Assembly: GCA_031179305.1 (NCBI GenBank)
Contig: JAPSHX010000004.1
Coordinates: forward strand, 62,001-126,000
Direction: 5' to 3'
Length of the DNA: 64,000 nt
DNA from: Paenarthrobacter sp.
GTDB lineage: Bacteria; Actinomycetota; Actinomycetes; Actinomycetales; Micrococcaceae
Of the stretch, positions 52,406-61,773 are shown one piece after another. Every line of letters starts with the position of its first letter. The first letter of the stretch is position 1. The notes under the pieces were generated by a model. The model ran no database searches, was not told where the DNA came from, and saw nothing but the letters and a program-made list of their open reading frames with translations. A program made the position numbers and the translations under genes.

Positions 52406-53261
52406 CGGGTTCGGGTTCGGGCACGGCGGCCGCCTCACCGAAGCTCAGCAGCGTTAAAGCGTCCGACGACGGCGAACCGGCCTTCGCGGAATAGATCCTC
52501 AGCATCTGGTCGGGGTCGTCCGGGAGACTGAGCGTCTCAAAGTTCAGTTCCAAGTCACCCACAATCGGGTGGTGCAGCCGAACAGTGCCGGCGGATCGCG
52601 ATGCCACCCTATGCCCGGCCCACCACTGCCGGAAGTGCTCGCTGTGTACGGCGAGCTCGCCCACGAGTTGGTTGGTCTGCGGATCGTTGGGGTGTCGGCC
52701 CACGTCCATCCTGAGGGCGCCCACGGCTTCAGCGGCCACAGTTTTCCAGTCCCTGAACAGCTGTTCCGCCAAGGGATCCAGGATGATCCAGCGGGTCAAG
52801 TTCCGCTCCCCGGCGGGGAGTGACGGGAAATCGGTGAAGAGCAGGTGGGCCATGCGGTTTCCGGCCAAGACGTCGGCGCGCCTGCCCAGCACCATGGCAG
52901 GAACATCGCCGACGGCGTCGAGCAGCTGCCGGAGCCCGGGCCTGACCTTTTGCACGGGACCGGGATTGCCTGCGGAACTTGCACAGTGCTCCAGGAGGTC
53001 CATCATGTGCGCTTGCTCCCCCGCGTCCAGGCGCAGTGCGCGGGCCACAGAGTCGAGGACGGCCTTGGATGGGTGGATGTTGCGGCCCTGTTCCAGGCGC
53101 GTGTAGTAGTCAGTGCTGACTCCGGAGAGTCGGGCAACTTCTTCGCGGCGGAGCCCGGGCACCCTGCGGGCACCGCTGGACTCTTGCGCTCCAGCGTCCT
53201 CGGGCGAGAGGCGGGCACGCATGACCTTGAGGAATTTACCGAACTCGGCGCTTTGACCCAT
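52386..53261 (-). CDS. XRE regulator with MmyB-like ligand-binding domain
   Basis: This 291-residue protein has an N-terminal XRE helix-turn-helix (RREEVARLSGVSTDYYTRLEQGRN) and an MmyB-like ligand-binding domain from about residue 110 (VPAMVLGRRADVLAGNRMAHLLFTDF; NLTRWIILDP). Such regulators often sit divergent to oxidoreductase genes and sense a fatty or aromatic ligand. The aldo-keto reductase operon starts 188 bp away on the other strand. Its stop is inside a palindrome. Confidence 0.92.
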   Translation of the reverse strand: MGQSAEFGKFLKVMRARLSPEDAGAQESSGARRVPGLRREEVARLSGVSTDYYTRLEQGRNIHPSKAVLDSVARALRLDAGEQAHMMDLLEHCASSAGNPGPVQKVRPGLRQLLDAVGDVPAMVLGRRADVLAGNRMAHLLFTDFPSLPAGERNLTRWIILDPLAEQLFRDWKTVAAEAVGALRMDVGRHPNDPQTNQLVGELAVHSEHFRQWWAGHRVASRSAGTVRLHHPIVGDLELNFETLSLPDDPDQMLRIYSAKAGSPSSDALTLLSFGEAAAVPEPEPARRDDS

Positions 53262-53305
53262 CCGTCCATTCTGCCGTTCGGGGCGTGTGAAAGACCACCA
53301 TTTTG

Positions 53306-53326
53306 GGTAGGACTATCAGACCTAGG
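53306..53326. promoter_or_regulatory. Candidate operator in the XRE-AKR divergent region
   Basis: TAGG (53308-53311) and CCTA (53321-53324) form a short inverted repeat with a 9-base spacer in GGTAGGACTATCAGACCTAG, 45 bp from the regulator start. The repeat is short, so this is only a candidate. Confidence 0.35.
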
Positions 53327-53448
53327 AAAAACAGGATCATGTTGGATTGCTGACTCTGCCGCCAAAAGTGCATAGGCTCAGTACAGAGCCTCCGAAAACG
53401 CTTTCTGGAGTGTCGCAACCCTAACCAATTCCGTCGAAGGAGACCGTC

Positions 53449-54270
53449 ATGCCAGAGCTGACTTTAAACAACGGCGTCACCATTCCCCAGCTCGGGTTCG
53501 GTGTCTTCCAAGTACCTGCCGAGGAAACGCAGAAGGTCGTGGAAGACGCATTGGAAGCCGGCTACCGCCACATCGACACCGCGGCTGCCTACCGCAACGA
53601 GGCAGGAGTCGGCGCTGCCGTCGCGGCCTCGGGCATCCCCCGCGAAGAACTCTTCATCACCACCAAGCTCCGCAACGGCGAGCAAGGCGAGGCCTATGAC
53701 GCCTTCCAGCGCAGCCGCGACGCTTTGGGCCTTGAAGTTATCGACCTGTACCTGATCCATTGGCCTGTCCCCTCGCAGGGCCTCTACACGCAGGCATGGA
53801 AAGAGATGGAGAAGCTGTACCAGGACAAGCAGATCCGGGCTATCGGCATCTCCAACTTCCTCTCGGACCACTTGGACACGTTGCTCAAAGAAGCTGAAGT
53901 AGTTCCCGCCGTAAACCAGATCGAAGTCCACCCCACGTACCAACAGGCCGAGCTGGCCAACAAGTGCCGCGACCTCAGCATCGCCGTGGAAGCTTACAGC
54001 CCGCTGGGCCAGGGCAAGGACCTGAACTCCGAGCAGGTGGCCCTTGTGGCGGCGGCCCACGGCACTACTCCTGCACAGGTGATTCTGGCCTGGCACCTTG
54101 CCCAGGGCACAATCGTGATCCCCAAGTCCGCAGACTCGAAAAGGATGCGCGAGAACTTCGGCGCGGCCGATCTCACCCTCACCGAATCCGAGCTGGCTGC
54201 GATCACGGCACTTGAGGCGGGCGCCCGCATAGGGTCCGATCCCGCCGTCGCTGCTTTCACCCAGCTCTAA
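53449..54270 (+). CDS. Aldo-keto reductase
   Basis: This 273-residue AKR has the (beta/alpha)8 motifs PQLGFGVFQ, GYRHIDTAAAYRNE with the catalytic Asp and Tyr, a TTKLRN lysine, LIHWPVP with the histidine, and IPKSADSKRM for NADPH binding. It resembles the 2,5-diketo-gluconate reductase group (AKR5). It leads an operon of two further AKRs, an epimerase and a lactonase. Confidence 0.93.
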   Translation: MPELTLNNGVTIPQLGFGVFQVPAEETQKVVEDALEAGYRHIDTAAAYRNEAGVGAAVAASGIPREELFITTKLRNGEQGEAYDAFQRSRDALGLEVIDLYLIHWPVPSQGLYTQAWKEMEKLYQDKQIRAIGISNFLSDHLDTLLKEAEVVPAVNQIEVHPTYQQAELANKCRDLSIAVEAYSPLGQGKDLNSEQVALVAAAHGTTPAQVILAWHLAQGTIVIPKSADSKRMRENFGAADLTLTESELAAITALEAGARIGSDPAVAAFTQL

Positions 54271-54282
54271 GAAAGGACAAAC

Positions 54283-55254
54283 ATGCAGTACACGCATCTG
54301 GGCCGTTCCGGCCTCAAAGTTTCACGGCTCTGCCTGGGCACCATGAACTTCGGTCCGCAGACGGACGAAGCCACAGCTCACTCGATCATGGATTCCGCGC
54401 TGGATTCCGGCATCAACTTCTTCGACACCGCCAACGTGTACGGAGGAACCGGGCACCGCGGCTGGACCGAGGAAATCATCGGTCGATGGTTCGCGAAGGG
54501 CGGCGAGCGCCGTGAGCGCACCGTCCTGGCCACTAAGTTGTATGGCACCATGACGGACCGACCCAACGAGTCCAAGCTGTCGGCGCTCAATATCCGCCGT
54601 GCACTCGATGCCAGCCTGAAGCGGATGCAGACGGATTACATCGACATTTACCAGTTCCACCACATCGATCGGGATACGCCGTGGGACGAGATCTGGCAGG
54701 CCATCGAGGTAGCTGTCCAGCAGGGCAAGATCCTGTACTCGGGAAGCAGCAACTTTGCGGGCTGGCACATCGCCCAAGCCCAGGAAGCCGCCCGGAGGCG
54801 GAATTACACGGGTCTCGTCAGCGAACAGTCCATCTACAACCTGTTCCGGCGCGAAGTTGAGCTTGAAGTAATTCCCGCCGCGCAGCAATATGGCTTGGGC
54901 CTGATCCCGTGGTCGCCACTGCAGGGCGGGCTCCTTGGCGGCGTGCTGAAGAAGGAAGAGCAGGGTGTTCGCCGCACTGAGGGCCGGGCTCTGGAGACCC
55001 TCAAGAAGCATGAGGAACAGATCCGCCAGTACGAGGATTTTGCGGACGAGTTGGGTCATGCGCCCGGAGATGTAGCGCTGGCTTGGTTGCTTCACCAGCC
55101 TGCCGTGACGGCTCCCATCGTGGGACCTCGAACCCAGGAACACCTTGATGCTGCTATCCGCGCTCTTGAGGTCACCCTGAACGCGGACGCCCTCAAGCGC
55201 CTTGACGACATCTTCCCGGGCCACCGCACCGCCCCCGAGGACTACGCCTGGTGA
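54283..55254 (+). CDS. Aldo-keto reductase, YajO/YhdN-like
   Basis: This 323-residue AKR begins MQYTHLGRSGLKVSRLCLGTMNFG and has FFDTANVYG, the TKLYG lysine, DIYQFHHID with the histidine and IVGPRTQEHL for cofactor binding. Its length matches the AKR11/13-type group active on sugars and aldehydes. It follows the first AKR by 12 bp and overlaps the epimerase start (GTGA). Confidence 0.93.
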   Translation: MQYTHLGRSGLKVSRLCLGTMNFGPQTDEATAHSIMDSALDSGINFFDTANVYGGTGHRGWTEEIIGRWFAKGGERRERTVLATKLYGTMTDRPNESKLSALNIRRALDASLKRMQTDYIDIYQFHHIDRDTPWDEIWQAIEVAVQQGKILYSGSSNFAGWHIAQAQEAARRRNYTGLVSEQSIYNLFRREVELEVIPAAQQYGLGLIPWSPLQGGLLGGVLKKEEQGVRRTEGRALETLKKHEEQIRQYEDFADELGHAPGDVALAWLLHQPAVTAPIVGPRTQEHLDAAIRALEVTLNADALKRLDDIFPGHRTAPEDYAW

Positions 55255-56291
55255 GCAGCGCCCTCCCCCACACCCTCGGAACGGCGGCGGACACCGTGTC
55301 GCCGCGGAACATCCTGTTCATCGGCGGGACCGGGGTCATCAGTGCGGCGGCGGCTGAACGCGCCGTCGCACTGGGCCACGGGCTGACCATCCTCAACAGG
55401 GGAAGGTCAGCCGGCAGGCCGGTGCCGGAAGGCGCGGAAGTCCTCCACGCGGATGTCCGTGACGCCGCCGTCGTGCGTGAGGTACTTCAAGGAAGAGAGT
55501 TCGACGCCGTTGCGGACTTCATCTCCTACACACCGGATCAGGCGCGGGCCGGGTTGGAACTGTTCCGCGGGCGGACCGGGCAGTACGTTTTCATCAGTTC
55601 CGCTTCGGCGTACCAGAAGCCCCCTACGACGCTTCCCATCAGGGAGTCGACTCCGTTGAAGAACCCGTTCTGGCAGTACTCGCGGGACAAGATTGCTTGC
55701 GAGGAACTGCTGTTCGAGGCTTACCGTGAGCAGCACTTCCCGTTGACAGTAGTCCGGCCGTCCCACACTTATGACCGGACCAAGATCGCCATGGTGGGCG
55801 GTTGGACCGACATCCACCGGATGCGGGCTGGAATGCCGATCCTGGTGCACGGCGATGGAACGTCCCTTTGGACGCTTACCCATGCCCGGGATTTTGCCAA
55901 GGCGTTCGTCGGTCTCTTGGGCCGGCCCCAAGCTGTGGGTGAGAGCTACACCATTACCTCTGACGAGTTCCTGCCGTGGAACCAGATTTATCGCTTGTTT
56001 GCGCGTGCGGCCGGGGTGGAAGAACCGGAGCTGTTCCATGTTTCATCGGACACCATCGCAGCCCACAGCCCGGAGCTCGGCCCCAATCTTTTGGGCGACC
56101 GCTCGCACTCCGTGGTGTTCGACAACTCCAAAATCAAGGCACTCGTCCCTGATTACCGGGCCACGATTCCGTTCGCGGACGGTGCGCGGGAGATCGTGAC
56201 ATGGCATGATCGGCATCCTGAGCTACAGGTGGTTCAAGAGGACTATATGGAGCTATGCGATCGGCTTTACGAAAGGAATGTGCGCGCATGA
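55251..56291 (+). CDS. NAD-dependent epimerase/dehydratase-family protein
   Basis: This 346-residue extended-SDR protein has NILFIGGTGVIS at the NAD site and LNRGRS after the second strand. An active-site-like SSASAYQK takes the place of the usual YxxxK, and the later SRDKIACEELL probably supplies Lys. The start is GTG overlapping the upstream stop. Relatives act on nucleotide sugars or are uncharacterised; in this operon a sugar-related substrate is plausible. Confidence 0.87.
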   Translation: MSSALPHTLGTAADTVSPRNILFIGGTGVISAAAAERAVALGHGLTILNRGRSAGRPVPEGAEVLHADVRDAAVVREVLQGREFDAVADFISYTPDQARAGLELFRGRTGQYVFISSASAYQKPPTTLPIRESTPLKNPFWQYSRDKIACEELLFEAYREQHFPLTVVRPSHTYDRTKIAMVGGWTDIHRMRAGMPILVHGDGTSLWTLTHARDFAKAFVGLLGRPQAVGESYTITSDEFLPWNQIYRLFARAAGVEEPELFHVSSDTIAAHSPELGPNLLGDRSHSVVFDNSKIKALVPDYRATIPFADGAREIVTWHDRHPELQVVQEDYMELCDRLYERNVRA

Positions 56292-57118
56292 CAATTGCCC
56301 CGCTCATTGAACTCAACGATGGCAACAAGATTCCGCAACTGGGACTCGGCACGTGGCCGTTGAATGATGCCCAGGTTGCCGATGCCGTGGCGGAAGCGGT
56401 GTCGCACGGTTATCGCCACCTGGACACGGCGAAGAAGTATGGCAACGAGAAGGGAGTGGGCAACGGCATCCGGGCCTGCGGGGTGAATAGAGAAGAGCTC
56501 TTCATCACCACCAAATTGGATGGCGAGTTCCAAGGCTCCGGCAAAGCCGTCGCCGGGCTGGACGGCTCGTTGGAGCGGTTGGGGCTGGAATACGTCGATC
56601 TCCTCTTGATCCACTGGCCGCTCCCCCGCCGCGGTGAGTTCGTGTCCACGTGGAAGACCTTCGAGGAACTGCAGGCCTCCGGCAAAGCACGATCGATTGG
56701 CGTCTCCAACTTCAAGCCCTCCCACCTGGACCAACTGTTCAGGGAGACTGATGTTGTTCCCGCCGTCAACCAGATCCAGGTCAGCCCGTCCATCCCGCGG
56801 CCCGCTGCCCGGGCTTTCAATGAGGCGAACGGCATCATCACCGAGTCGTACAGCCCGCTGGGCGCCGGCAGCGACCTCTTGAACGCGCCAGTGTTGGCCG
56901 GCATCGGCAAGAAGTACGGTAAGAAGCCGGGCCAGGTGGTGCTGCGCTGGCACATTCAGCAGGGCTTGGTGGCCATACCCAAAAGCGCGAATCCGCAAAG
57001 AATGAAAGAGAACCTGGACATTTTCGACTTTGAACTGGACCATGACGACCTCACCCGACTGCAAACCCTCGACGCCGGACCGGACGCCGGTGTGGACTCA
57101 GACGTACAGGGGCACTGA
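56288..57118 (+). CDS. Aldo-keto reductase
   Basis: This 276-residue AKR5-like protein has GYRHLDTAKKYGNE, TTKLDGEF with the lysine, LIHWPLPRRGEF with the histidine and IPKSANPQRM. ATG 56288 overlaps the epimerase stop (ATGA) and follows AAAGGA. It is paralogous to the first AKR of the operon. Three AKRs in one operon suggest reduction of different carbonyls in one pathway. Confidence 0.92.
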   Translation: MTIAPLIELNDGNKIPQLGLGTWPLNDAQVADAVAEAVSHGYRHLDTAKKYGNEKGVGNGIRACGVNREELFITTKLDGEFQGSGKAVAGLDGSLERLGLEYVDLLLIHWPLPRRGEFVSTWKTFEELQASGKARSIGVSNFKPSHLDQLFRETDVVPAVNQIQVSPSIPRPAARAFNEANGIITESYSPLGAGSDLLNAPVLAGIGKKYGKKPGQVVLRWHIQQGLVAIPKSANPQRMKENLDIFDFELDHDDLTRLQTLDAGPDAGVDSDVQGH

Positions 57119-57123
57119 TCACC

Positions 57124-58167
57124 ATGGCTACTCAAAAGGCACTGATCTGGGTTGGTTCCTACACAGCCGACAGGAACGGCAACGGCGATGGCATCGTCGC
57201 GCTTTCGGCCGATGATGACGGCCAGCTAACCGCCATTGGTTTGGCTGTCGCCGCCAACTCGCCATCATTCCTTGCACCGCACCCGTCACTCCCGGTGGTC
57301 TACGCCGTAGCCGAGGAAGGCAAGACGGTGCGGGCGTATCGCCGGAGGGGGGACGCTGAACTGGAGGCTTTCGGCGACCCCTGGCCCGCAGGCGAAGCGA
57401 CCTGCCACGTAGCCGCCGATCCTCAGGGTCGCTTTATTGTGGCCACCTGTTGGGGCGACGGTCAGGTCATCTTGTATGAACTGGACGACGACGGCGCCAT
57501 CACCTCGCGCACCAGCGCGGCAGCCGCCGTCGATCCCCACACTGCAACGTCTCCGGACGAGCAGCGACCCAGCCGGGCGCACTCAAGCTTGATGCTGCCG
57601 GACGGCCGCGTCATGACCACGGATTTGGGGCATGATCTGGTCAGGGTGTGGCGGTACTCGCCGGGTGAAGGCCTGCAGTTGGATCATCAGGTGATCCTGC
57701 CGAAGGGCTCCGGGCCCCGGCACATGGCCCGCCATCACAGCGGAACCGTGTTCGTGGACACCGAATATTCCGTTGAGGTAGCCGCACTTCGGATGGAACC
57801 GGACGGCACCTACGAGCTGACTGCCATAGTTCCAGCGAGTGCCGCTGGGGCAAAAGAGGGCGACGCCGGCGCGGAGATTGCGCTCTCACCCGACGGACGC
57901 TTCGCTTACGTGGGCGTGCGGGGATCCAACCGCATCTGCGTGTTGAAGGTGTCCCACGGCGGGGCTGAGCTGGAGCCCCTCGCGGAGGTGCCGTGCGGCG
58001 GTGAGTGGCCGCGCCACCACCTGGTCCGCGAAGGCTGGTTGTACGTCGCCAACGAAGGCTCGGACGACGTCGTGAGCTTCAAACTGGACCGTGAAAGCGG
58101 CCTGCCAGGCGGCATCGTGAGCCGGGTGGAGACGGGCTCTCCGAGTGTGCTGGTTCCCGCTGGTTAA
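57124..58167 (+). CDS. Lactonase-family seven-bladed beta-propeller protein
   Basis: This 347-residue protein has propeller repeats including PSLPVVYAVAEEG, DPQGRFIVATCWGDG and LSPDGRFAYVGVRGSNRI, as in 6-phosphogluconolactonase (Pgl/YkgB type). The family hydrolyses sugar lactones. It starts 5 bp after the last AKR, so the operon may oxidise or reduce a sugar and open its lactone. A palindrome follows. Confidence 0.9.
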   Translation: MATQKALIWVGSYTADRNGNGDGIVALSADDDGQLTAIGLAVAANSPSFLAPHPSLPVVYAVAEEGKTVRAYRRRGDAELEAFGDPWPAGEATCHVAADPQGRFIVATCWGDGQVILYELDDDGAITSRTSAAAAVDPHTATSPDEQRPSRAHSSLMLPDGRVMTTDLGHDLVRVWRYSPGEGLQLDHQVILPKGSGPRHMARHHSGTVFVDTEYSVEVAALRMEPDGTYELTAIVPASAAGAKEGDAGAEIALSPDGRFAYVGVRGSNRICVLKVSHGGAELEPLAEVPCGGEWPRHHLVREGWLYVANEGSDDVVSFKLDRESGLPGGIVSRVETGSPSVLVPAG

Positions 58168-58171
58168 CTAC

Positions 58172-58234
58172 CGCCGAGATGGCATTTAATACGCATGATC
58201 CGCTCAGACATTGGTATTAGATGCCACCTCGGCG
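58172..58234. repeat. Family B palindrome (copy 3), terminator-like
   Basis: The left arm CGCCGAGATGGCATTTAATA (58172-58191, continuing to 58196) pairs imperfectly with 58210-58234, which ends GCCACCTCGGCG. It fills the gap between the convergent lactonase and small minus-strand gene. Confidence 0.8.
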
Positions 58235-58241
58235 AGTCTTT

Positions 58242-58472
58242 TCAGGCGGTCCAGACCTCAACGTCGTCCGTTCCGCAGATAAGCTTGCGTCCCGTCGGCT
58301 CGAGGATGACCCAGAGCAATTCCTGGTGCTTGGAAACATCGTCCACGCGGCCAGTTCCGGCTCCCCATGCGACGTCGTAGATCCACACGGGATCGCCGGA
58401 GCTTAGTTCAGTCCACTCTGCCACCGGTACGTGCCGGTAGTCGGCGGGCCTGTTCAGGATGGTACTGGTCAT
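58242..58472 (-). CDS. Small hypothetical protein
   Basis: This 76-residue protein has a folded-looking composition (AEWTELSSGDPVWIYDVAWGAGTGRVDDV, LLWVILEPTGRKLI), suggestive of a small beta-barrel. Its start overlaps the stop of the upstream gene (ATGA), so they are coupled. No family is recognised. Confidence 0.65.
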   Translation of the reverse strand: MTSTILNRPADYRHVPVAEWTELSSGDPVWIYDVAWGAGTGRVDDVSKHQELLWVILEPTGRKLICGTDDVEVWTA

Positions 58473-58666
58473 GCCGACACTTCAGCGGCAGTGCGGCGCC
58501 GCCAGATAGTGGGTACACCGTTGTGCGCCGGCAGGATGTGGCCTTCCGCGAAAACCTGGACGGCATCCGGGTCGGAGGCCGGGCTCCACAGGCCTGACGC
58601 CGGGCAGTGGGAACCGGTAGGCATGACGCGGGTGGCTCGTTCGCGCAGGAGGGCGATGCTCTTCAT
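58469..58666 (-). CDS. Small YjzC-like hypothetical protein
   Basis: This 65-residue protein contains PTGSHCPASGLWSPASD and HILPAHNGVPTIWRR. This is the layout of short YjzC-type proteins with a CPxSG turn and a proline-rich end. Their function is unknown. AGGATG lies about 11 bases before the ATG. It is coupled to the next small gene. Confidence 0.65.
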   Translation of the reverse strand: MKSIALLRERATRVMPTGSHCPASGLWSPASDPDAVQVFAEGHILPAHNGVPTIWRRRTAAEVSA

Positions 58667-58983
58667 CGTTGAAACTCATCCTTGGAGGTAGATCGGGGTG
58701 TTTGTGAAGCAGATCTCTTCTACCCTATGCAAGGCATAGCAGCTTGGTTATGGGCAGATGCATAGCCTTTTGCGCTGAAGTGATGCAAAGGAACAGTGCT
58801 ATTCCCGAAAACTTTCGGCATGAATGCGTGCAAGCGCTTCCAACATTGCCGCCAATATAATGCCGTTCACAATCTGTAATCCAAGAGATCTCTAGATTCA
58901 GGCCTCGGAAGCGCTTACAGTTGTGACTTGTCCCACAGGGGCTCTATTTCACAGCACTGTCGCTTAGCGGAAGGTTCCATCAC
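58667..58983. promoter_or_regulatory. 317-bp divergent control region
   Basis: No gene is seen. Near the small minus-strand genes lies CTATGC-AAG-GCATAG (58725-58739), a perfect 6-3-6 inverted repeat, with a further ATGCATAG at 58758-58765. Nearer the amylase lie two AAGCGCTT operators (58832-58839, 58909-58916) and a palindrome AGAGATCTCT (58884-58893). Confidence 0.6.
58829..58919 (+). promoter_or_regulatory. Paired LacI-type operators before the amylase
   Basis: TGCAAGCGCTTCCA (58829-58842) and GGAAGCGCTTACA (58907-58919) share the core AAGCGCTT, 77 bp apart. Such cores are typical LacI/MalR-family operators in actinobacterial starch genes. The spacing allows looping. No malR-like gene is adjacent, so the regulator acts in trans. 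Confidence 0.65.
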
Positions 58984-61773
58984 TTGTTATCTCGCAGCAA
59001 TAGACACCACCCCTGCCCCCAGCGCCCACCACTCAGCCGAATCGCCGCAGTTGTATTGACGACGGCGGCGCTCACCGCCTCGGCCATCCTCCCCGCAGGT
59101 GCCGCACCGGCCACCACACCCGATCCGGCCGCCCAGCACTCAATCCGCGGCAGCCTCAGCGATCAGAACTTCTACTTCGTCATGGCTGACCGCTTCAACA
59201 ACGGCACCACGGCCAACGACGACGGTGGGCTGGGTTCTGATCCGATGGTCTCCGGCTACGACCCCACGCATAAAGGCTTCTTCAACGGCGGCGACTTGAA
59301 GGGCCTCCAGGACCAGCTGGACTACATCCAAGGGCTGGGCACCAATTCCCTCTGGCTCACTCCGAGCTTCAAGAACAAAGCCGTCCAAGGTGACGGCACC
59401 TTGGCAAACAGTTCGGCCGGCTACCACGGGTACTGGGTCACGGACTTCACCCAGATCGACCCCCACTTGGGCACCAACGCCGAGTTGAAGACCCTCATCG
59501 ACGCCGCACACGCCCGTGGCATGAAGGTGTACTTCGACATCATCACCAACCACACCGCGGACGTCATCCAGTATGAGGAGACCTCCTCGGCACCGTACAT
59601 TTCCAAGGAAACAGAACCCTATCGGACAGCTGCTGGTGAGGTCTTCGACGACCGCGACTACGCCGGGACGCAGGACTTCCCGGCGTTGGACCCGGCGACG
59701 TCCTTCCCGTACACGCCCGTGGTCCCCGAGGCAGAGAAGGACGTCAAGGTTCCGTCCTGGCTGAACGACCCCACGCTCTATCACAACCGCGGCAACACCA
59801 ACTTTGCCGGCGAGGACTCCCTCTACGGCGACTTCTTTGGCCTGGATGACCTGTTCACCGAGAACCCGAAGGTGGTGAATGGAATGATGGATGTTTACAA
59901 AACGTGGATCCGCGACTTCGGGATCGACGGCTTCCGCATTGACACCATGAAGCACGTCAATGATGAGTTCTGGCAGCAGTTCGGGCCCCAAGTCCTTAGC
60001 TATGCCAAAGAGCAAGGCAAGGACGAGTTCTTCATGTTCGGCGAGGTCTTCGACACCTCCAAGAGCATCACGTCCAAGTTCACCACCAAGAACCAGATGC
60101 AGGCAGTGCTGGACTTCGGCTTCCAAGGAGCAGCCCGCAGCTTCGCGTCCCAGAGCAGCAAAGCCACCGTCTTGGCGGACTTCTTCAACGGGGATGACTG
60201 GTACACGGACGCTGACTCCAACGTCTATCAATTGCCCACCTTCCTGGGCAATCACGACATGGGCCGCATCGGCACCTTCATCTCCCAGGACAACGAGGGA
60301 GCGTCCGACGCCGAATTGGTGGAGCGCGACGAGCTCGCCCATGAGCTGATGTACTTCTCTCGCGGCAATCCAGTGATCTATTACGGCGACGAGCAGGGCT
60401 TCACCGGTGCCGGCGGGGACCAGGATTCACGGCAGACAATGTTCGCGAGCAAGGTCCAGGAATACCTGGATGACGATCTCCTGGGTACCAGTTCCACCCA
60501 CGCCACGGACAACTTCGACACCCAGCACCCGCTGTACAAAAAGATCAGCGAACTCGCGGCCCTCACGGCTGAACACCCAACGCTCCGCAGCGGTGCCCAG
60601 CAAAACCGCTATGCAGCGGACGGCGCCGGGATCTACGCCTTCACCCGCATCGATGCCAAGGAGCAGCGCGAATACATCGTTGCCGTAAACAACAGCGAGA
60701 CAGCCCAGACCGCGGCGGTCCCCACGTATGAAGCCAAGCAGCCCTTCAAGCTGATCTACGGTGACGCCGCGAAGAACGCCAAGACCGACTCCCAGGCGAA
60801 CCTTTCCGTCACCGTCCCGCCGCTTTCCGCTGTGGTTTACGAAGCAGCGGGGCGACTTGCCAAATCCAAGGCGGCGCCCGGCGTCGTGCTTAAAAAGCCG
60901 GTCACCGCGGCTGGTGACGCGACTCGCCTGAAGGTGACGGCCGACGTCGACGGTAACTCGTTTTACGAGGTCACCTTCGAAGCGCGTACTGCGGGTGGAA
61001 AGTGGGCTCCGATTGGCACCGACGATAACGCGCCCTACCAGGTGTTCCACGATGTATCGTCCCTGGAGTCGGGGTCCTCGGTGGAGTATCGGGCGGTGGT
61101 GTTGGACAACCGCGGGCAGACGTCGGCGAGTGAGCCGAGGAGCGGCGTGGTAGGCGAGCCGACGCAGCCCGAAACCGTCACTGTTGCTGGCAGCCTCAAC
61201 ACCGAACTGGGTTGCACCGAGGACTGGCAGCCGGGCTGCGAGCAAGCACTCATGAGCTACGAGCCGACGCATCGGTTGTGGCAACTGAACGTCCCCAACC
61301 TGCCGGCGGGCAGCTACGAGTTCAAGGCTGCACTCAACGGCACCTGGGACGAAAACTACGGTGCGGGTGGCGAGTTGGACGGTCCCAACGTGGCGTTCAC
61401 GCACGCTGGCGGCGCTATCACGTTCCTGTACGACCACGCCACCAACGTCATCAGCGCAGCTGTTCCGGGTCAGCAGCCATCCGCCGTCTCGGTGCCGGGA
61501 AGCTTGAACTCCGAGCTCGGCTGCGCAGGTGATTGGATGCCGGACTGCGCCCACGCCCAGCTGTCATTGGATGCCACTGATGGACTGTGGAAGCTTACGG
61601 TGCCCAATCTCGCTGCAGGAACTTATGAGTTCAAGGCCGCGATCAACGGCTCCTGGGCTGAGAACTACGGCATTGCCGGAGCCCCGAACGGCAGCAACAT
61701 CGCATTGAAGCACGACGGCGGCCCGATCACCTTCCGGTACGACCCCGCCAGTCACCTGGTCACCGTCCGCTAA
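58984..61773 (+). CDS. Secreted GH13 alpha-amylase with two C-terminal X25 modules
   Basis: This 929-residue protein begins with a signal peptide (about 1-40, ending near PAGAAPA). The GH13 barrel follows, with DIITNH, nucleophile D320 in GFRID, acid/base E354 in FGEVFD and D425 in FLGNHD. Two repeats at about 730-830 and 835-929 (VAGSLNTELGC, VPGSLNSELGC; SYEFKAALNGTWDENYG) are X25-type modules found in pullulanases. It should degrade starch or related glucans outside the cell. The start is TTG after GGAAGG. Confidence 0.92.
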   Translation: MLSRSNRHHPCPQRPPLSRIAAVVLTTAALTASAILPAGAAPATTPDPAAQHSIRGSLSDQNFYFVMADRFNNGTTANDDGGLGSDPMVSGYDPTHKGFFNGGDLKGLQDQLDYIQGLGTNSLWLTPSFKNKAVQGDGTLANSSAGYHGYWVTDFTQIDPHLGTNAELKTLIDAAHARGMKVYFDIITNHTADVIQYEETSSAPYISKETEPYRTAAGEVFDDRDYAGTQDFPALDPATSFPYTPVVPEAEKDVKVPSWLNDPTLYHNRGNTNFAGEDSLYGDFFGLDDLFTENPKVVNGMMDVYKTWIRDFGIDGFRIDTMKHVNDEFWQQFGPQVLSYAKEQGKDEFFMFGEVFDTSKSITSKFTTKNQMQAVLDFGFQGAARSFASQSSKATVLADFFNGDDWYTDADSNVYQLPTFLGNHDMGRIGTFISQDNEGASDAELVERDELAHELMYFSRGNPVIYYGDEQGFTGAGGDQDSRQTMFASKVQEYLDDDLLGTSSTHATDNFDTQHPLYKKISELAALTAEHPTLRSGAQQNRYAADGAGIYAFTRIDAKEQREYIVAVNNSETAQTAAVPTYEAKQPFKLIYGDAAKNAKTDSQANLSVTVPPLSAVVYEAAGRLAKSKAAPGVVLKKPVTAAGDATRLKVTADVDGNSFYEVTFEARTAGGKWAPIGTDDNAPYQVFHDVSSLESGSSVEYRAVVLDNRGQTSASEPRSGVVGEPTQPETVTVAGSLNTELGCTEDWQPGCEQALMSYEPTHRLWQLNVPNLPAGSYEFKAALNGTWDENYGAGGELDGPNVAFTHAGGAITFLYDHATNVISAAVPGQQPSAVSVPGSLNSELGCAGDWMPDCAHAQLSLDATDGLWKLTVPNLAAGTYEFKAAINGSWAENYGIAGAPNGSNIALKHDGGPITFRYDPASHLVTVR

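Noticed and set aside
59140..60342. 400-codon minus-strand frame opposite the amylase
   Set aside because: It mirrors the GH13 barrel coding sequence and has no protein-like motifs.
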